Below are positions 60,870-64,000 of a DNA stretch of 64,000 nucleotides, piece after piece. The notes beneath the pieces were generated by a model. That model worked only from the letters and a program-made list of their open reading frames with translations. It searched no databases and was not told where the DNA came from. Position numbers and translations under genes: made by a program. This DNA is from Collinsella sp. TF06-26 (GTDB taxonomy: Bacteria; Actinomycetota; Coriobacteriia; Coriobacteriales; Coriobacteriaceae), in contig NZ_NKXR01000003.1 of assembly GCF_002232035.1 (NCBI RefSeq), positions 124,001 to 188,000 on the forward strand, given 5' to 3'. Each line of letters starts with the position of its first letter. Within the stretch, counting starts at the first letter, position 1.

Positions 60870-60999
60870 GGACCTGGGAGGGCGTATGGGGCAACATCGA
60901 TCGCGAGTTCCGCACGCAAAGGAGAGCACTTAATGTGCTCTCCGTCTTGCGCAGGACTGCCCGAGCAGGCGATGTTGCCCCATACGCCCTCCCAGGTCC
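60870..60999. repeat. Hairpin element with a conserved 70-nt core, copy 2
   Basis: 30-bp perfect arms (GGACCTGGGAGGGCGTATGG… at 60870-60899, inverse at 60970-60999) flank the core 60900-60969. That core, read in reverse complement, nearly equals the copy 1 core. The inner palindrome GGAGAGCAC-TTAAT-GTGCTCTCC is kept. The right arm begins seven bases after the pcrA stop codon. Confidence 0.85.
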
Positions 61000-61006
61000 G
61001 CCGGGA

Positions 61007-63907
61007 TTACGACAGCTTGACGATCGGTGCAAAACCTTTCATGAGCTTTTTAGTCTGGCCGGTTTTTTCGAATTGAACCTCGATCATGTCTCCGGCGACC
61101 GAGATCACGGTACCGGTGCCAAAGGTCTTGTGGCTCACGGTATCGCCCGCGGCAAAGTCCTGCGACGCGCTGGCGCGATCGACCTTGCGCTCCACCGTCG
61201 GCGACACCTTGGACGACGGCTTTTTGGCTCGCGGCGCGCCCGAGCCAAAGGTCGAGGCAACACGGCCGGCGTCGGGCGAGACCCCACGATGGCGCTCGGT
61301 CCCATAGCTGCTGCCGCCAAAGAAATCGTCGAAGCTCGATCCGCCGCGCGAACCGGAACCGCCGGTCGAGCGCGTATGCGAGCCAAACACCTTGCCGCCA
61401 TACATATCCGAGCCCATGCCCGAGCCAAAGGTGCCGTGACGGTCGCCGCGTTTCTCCCAGCCCGTGCCCTCAAAACCGGCAGAACCGATACCGCTAAACT
61501 CGATATCCTCAAACGGAATCTCGTTGAGGAAGCGCGAGCGCGGGTTGGCAGAGGTCGAGCCGTAAGTGCGACGCGTGGCCGCATAGGTCAGGAACAGGCG
61601 CTTGCGAGCACGCGTGATGGCGACGTAGGCCAGGCGACGCTCTTCCTCGAGCTTGCCCGGATCGTCACTACCGCCAAAGTCGTGCACGTGCGGGAAGATA
61701 CCCTCCTCCATGCCGGCCACGAACACCGCGGGGAACTCCAGGCCCTTAGCGGAGTGGATGGTCATCATGGTGATGGCATGTGTCTCGCCGGCCAGGGAAT
61801 CCAAGTCGGAGCGCAGGGCCAGCCACTCCATGAGTGCCGGCAGTGCCTTACAGGTGAGCGGACCGTAGGTGCGCTCGATCTCGTCGGCATGCACGGCGCC
61901 CGCCGGTAGCTCTGTTGGCACGGCATACGCGTTGCCCGCGATGGCGGCGGCCAGGGCATCCTGCGGCGAGAGCGCCGGGGCGGCTAGGCTATCGAGCGGA
62001 TTGGAGCCCGCGGCGTCACGAGCGCCGACAAGTGCCTCAAACGAGGATGCCGGAGCGGACGGCTCCGGCTCGGACGCGGGCGCACTCACCACGACGGACT
62101 CGGACTCGGCGACGGACGGCACGTCGGCAACACCGGCCGCGCGCAGCTCTTCTAGACTCTCGAGCGTACCCTCGATATCCTCGTGCGTCTCCTCAAATTC
62201 GGCGGCGACGCCCAGGAATTCCTGGATGTTCTCGGCGCGGCTCTCGGACTCCATGGTGCCCTCGGCGCGAAACGCCTGCAGCAGGCCCGTCCTATCGACA
62301 ATCATCTCGACGACGTCCTTGAGCTCGCCGTCCATGCGGCGGCCCTCGCGCACCAGCGCCACAAAACTCGACAGGCCGTTGCGCACCTTGGCACTAAACA
62401 TGCCCGTCTCGGCTGTTGCGATCTCGCAGGCCTGGAAGAACGAGCAGCGGTTGTCGCGCGCCAGCTGCTCGATCTTTTGGATCGAGGTGGAGCCGATGCC
62501 GCGGCGCGGCGTGTTGATGACGCGCTTGACGCTCATCTCGTCGGCCGGGTTCACGATCATCTTGAGGTAGGCCATGACGTCGCGAATCTCGGCGCGGTCG
62601 AAGAATCGCGTGCCGCCGACGATCTTGTAGGGCACGCCCGCGCGCAGGAACATATCTTCGAGGATACGCGACTGGGCGTTGGTGCGGTAGAACACGGCGA
62701 TATCGTCGTAGCTTGTACCCTTGGCATGCAGCTTTTCGATCTCGCCGGCAATCCAGCGACCTTCGTCGCGCTCGTCGCTTGCCTGGAAAGCCTGAATCTT
62801 CTCGCCATCGCCCTCGGCCGTAAACAGGCGCTTGTCCTTGCGCTGCGAGTTGTGACGCACCACGGCGTTGGCGGCGCTCAGGATATGACCCGTAGAGCGA
62901 TAGTTCTGCTCCAGCTTGACGGTCTTGCAGTTTTTAAAGTCCTGCTCAAAGTCCAGGATGTTGGTGATGTCGGCGCCACGCCAGCTGTAAATGGACTGGT
63001 CATCGTCGCCCACGACCATAAGGTTTTGGTACTTGGCGGCCAGCAGGTTGGCGATCTCGTACTGGACGTGGTTGGTGTCCTGATACTCGTCGACGCTAAT
63101 GTAGCGGAAGCGCTCCTGGTACTTGTCGAGCACCTCGGGGCGGGTGCGCAGTAGCTCGAGCGTGCGCACGAGCAGGTCGTCGAAGTCCATCGCGTTGGCG
63201 GCGCGCAGGCGGCGCTCCAGCTCCAGGTAGACTTGCGCGGCCTTTTTGTCGTTGGGGCTATCGGCGCTCTTGAGCATGTCCTCGGGCCCGATCATGGCGT
63301 TTTTAGCAGAGCTGATCTTGCTGCGGATCATGTTGATGGGGAACTGCTTTTGCTCGATGCCGAGCGCCTGCATAATGTCGCGCACCATGCGCTTTGAGTC
63401 GTCGTCATCGTAGATGGTGAATTGACCGGTATAGCCCAGCAGGTCGGCGTCCTCGCGCAGCATGCGCACGCACATGGCATGGAAGGTGCACACCCACATG
63501 CCACGAGTGCCGCTGGGGATGAGTGCCGCCAGACGCTCGCGCATCTCGGCCGCAGCCTTGTTGGTAAACGTAATGGCAAGAACCTGCCAAGGCTTAACGC
63601 CCAGGTCGCCGAGCATATGTGCGATGCGGAAGGTCAAGACGCGGGTCTTGCCCGAGCCGGCGCCGGCGAGCACCAGCAACGGGCCCTCGGTGGACAGGAC
63701 CGCCTCGCGCTGGGCGGGATTAAGGCTGTCGATGTCGACGAGCGGCTTGATAGGCTTGGGCGCCGGCGCGGGAGCGTCATAGATGTCGAGCGGAACGAGC
63801 TCGGGCTCCGGCGCAGCGGGGGCGGTGTATGCATCGAGCGGCACGGGTTCCGGCGCGGGCGGCACGGGTACCGCGGCGTTCTTTTCCCAGGGCAAGGGCT
63901 GGGTCAT
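61007..63907 (-). CDS. pcrA: UvrD/PcrA-type DNA helicase
   Basis: About 966 residues of superfamily 1A. A Pro/Ala-rich N-terminal leader (about 1-60) precedes the Q-motif LNPAQREAVLSTEGPLLVLA and Walker A AGAGSGKTRVL. YISVDEYQDTNHVQYE is Walker B, DQSIYSWRGADI motif III, and VFVAGMEEGIFPH and YVAITRARKRLFLTYA are motifs V/VI. A long Ala/Ser/Glu-rich insertion (about residues 600-700) interrupts the 2B region. A C-terminal Tudor-like segment ends HKTFGTGTVISVAGDMIEVQ. The start at 63907 follows GAGGAGTCGCCC. Confidence 0.93.
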   Translation of the reverse strand: MTQPLPWEKNAAVPVPPAPEPVPLDAYTAPAAPEPELVPLDIYDAPAPAPKPIKPLVDIDSLNPAQREAVLSTEGPLLVLAGAGSGKTRVLTFRIAHMLGDLGVKPWQVLAITFTNKAAAEMRERLAALIPSGTRGMWVCTFHAMCVRMLREDADLLGYTGQFTIYDDDDSKRMVRDIMQALGIEQKQFPINMIRSKISSAKNAMIGPEDMLKSADSPNDKKAAQVYLELERRLRAANAMDFDDLLVRTLELLRTRPEVLDKYQERFRYISVDEYQDTNHVQYEIANLLAAKYQNLMVVGDDDQSIYSWRGADITNILDFEQDFKNCKTVKLEQNYRSTGHILSAANAVVRHNSQRKDKRLFTAEGDGEKIQAFQASDERDEGRWIAGEIEKLHAKGTSYDDIAVFYRTNAQSRILEDMFLRAGVPYKIVGGTRFFDRAEIRDVMAYLKMIVNPADEMSVKRVINTPRRGIGSTSIQKIEQLARDNRCSFFQACEIATAETGMFSAKVRNGLSSFVALVREGRRMDGELKDVVEMIVDRTGLLQAFRAEGTMESESRAENIQEFLGVAAEFEETHEDIEGTLESLEELRAAGVADVPSVAESESVVVSAPASEPEPSAPASSFEALVGARDAAGSNPLDSLAAPALSPQDALAAAIAGNAYAVPTELPAGAVHADEIERTYGPLTCKALPALMEWLALRSDLDSLAGETHAITMMTIHSAKGLEFPAVFVAGMEEGIFPHVHDFGGSDDPGKLEEERRLAYVAITRARKRLFLTYAATRRTYGSTSANPRSRFLNEIPFEDIEFSGIGSAGFEGTGWEKRGDRHGTFGSGMGSDMYGGKVFGSHTRSTGGSGSRGGSSFDDFFGGSSYGTERHRGVSPDAGRVASTFGSGAPRAKKPSSKVSPTVERKVDRASASQDFAAGDTVSHKTFGTGTVISVAGDMIEVQFEKTGQTKKLMKGFAPIVKLS

Positions 63908-64000
63908 GGGCGACTCCTCATCTGACAGACGGCGCGCCTGCGGGCAGCGCCATAGTTTGAGCCGTACCAGTATACCGAGCCGCGCGGACACCGACGCAAA

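Noticed and set aside
60589-60999. The hairpin pair as retron msr/msd or a diversity-generating repeat
   Set aside because: There is no reverse transcriptase in the window and the core lacks the expected arrangement.

Overview
The window looks like chromosomal DNA of a Coriobacteriia member, most likely Collinsella or a close relative. The assignment rests on moderately high GC, dense carbohydrate PTS content, the tagatose-6-phosphate lactose pathway in an actinobacterial background, and a housekeeping set (RicT/PSP1, HolB, Tmk, ComF, HypA/HypB, Tat, family II pyrophosphatase) of the kind found there. It was read from sequence only; no database search was run.

Layout. 1-16 kb is a lactose/galactose region: a 5'-truncated class II galT; lacC-lacX; lacB-lacA; a lactose-type PTS IIA; a LacI-family regulator with a frameshift in its 3' end; a fused IICB permease with the 6-phospho-beta-galactosidase LacG; a DeoR/LacR regulator; and galM. 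Two AAA/DUF4143 ATPases (12.4-13.8 and 16.3-17.6 kb) and an orphan mannose-family IIB lacking its phospho-histidine sit among or beside them. 18.7 kb holds tRNA-Thr(CGT), followed by a decayed secreted-protein gene. 20-30 kb is an amino-sugar (galactosamine/N-acetylgalactosamine-like) region: YhcH, a second lacC-lacX pair, a flavodoxin-like gene, NagA, AgaS, a GntR/HutC regulator and a complete mannose-family PTS (IIA, YajC, IIB, IIC, IID). Both branches converge on tagatose 6-phosphate and the LacC kinases. The tagatose-bisphosphate aldolase LacD is not in the window. 31-64 kb is mainly housekeeping: a SurA-like foldase, an isocitrate/isopropylmalate dehydrogenase, DegV, HPF, a solute-binding lipoprotein, ComF, RicT, HolB, Tmk, a type IA topoisomerase, HypB/HypA, TatC/TatB, a STAS protein, an aminotransferase, NhaA, PpaC, a ROK glucokinase, a GntR regulator, ManA and a UvrD/PcrA helicase.

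The least explained content is intergenic. There are several families of small palindromic elements. In a number of them a conserved core is flanked by arms that differ from copy to copy but stay self-complementary within each copy (the GGGACGTTC family at 1.7, 45.8 and 47.0 kb, with half copies at 16.2 and 17.7 kb; the 70-nt-core pair at 60.6 and 60.9 kb). There is also an array with an exact 80-bp period whose arms covary, four iterons with an exact 34-bp period upstream of one DUF4143 ATPase, and a direct-repeat motif (CCGTTYAC, 13 bases, CCGTTYAC; 21-bp period) upstream of four sugar operons. No transposase, integrase, reverse transcriptase or CRISPR array was seen.

Regulation can be partly read. 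TGGTAGTAACCA-type GntR operators lie upstream of agaS and of the mannose-family PTS operon. TTCAAACA/GAACAA-type sites lie upstream of lacR, lacAB and the lactose IIA. Two inverted copies of an ATGGCAACGTYAACATTT site lie between the LacI-family gene and the lactose permease.
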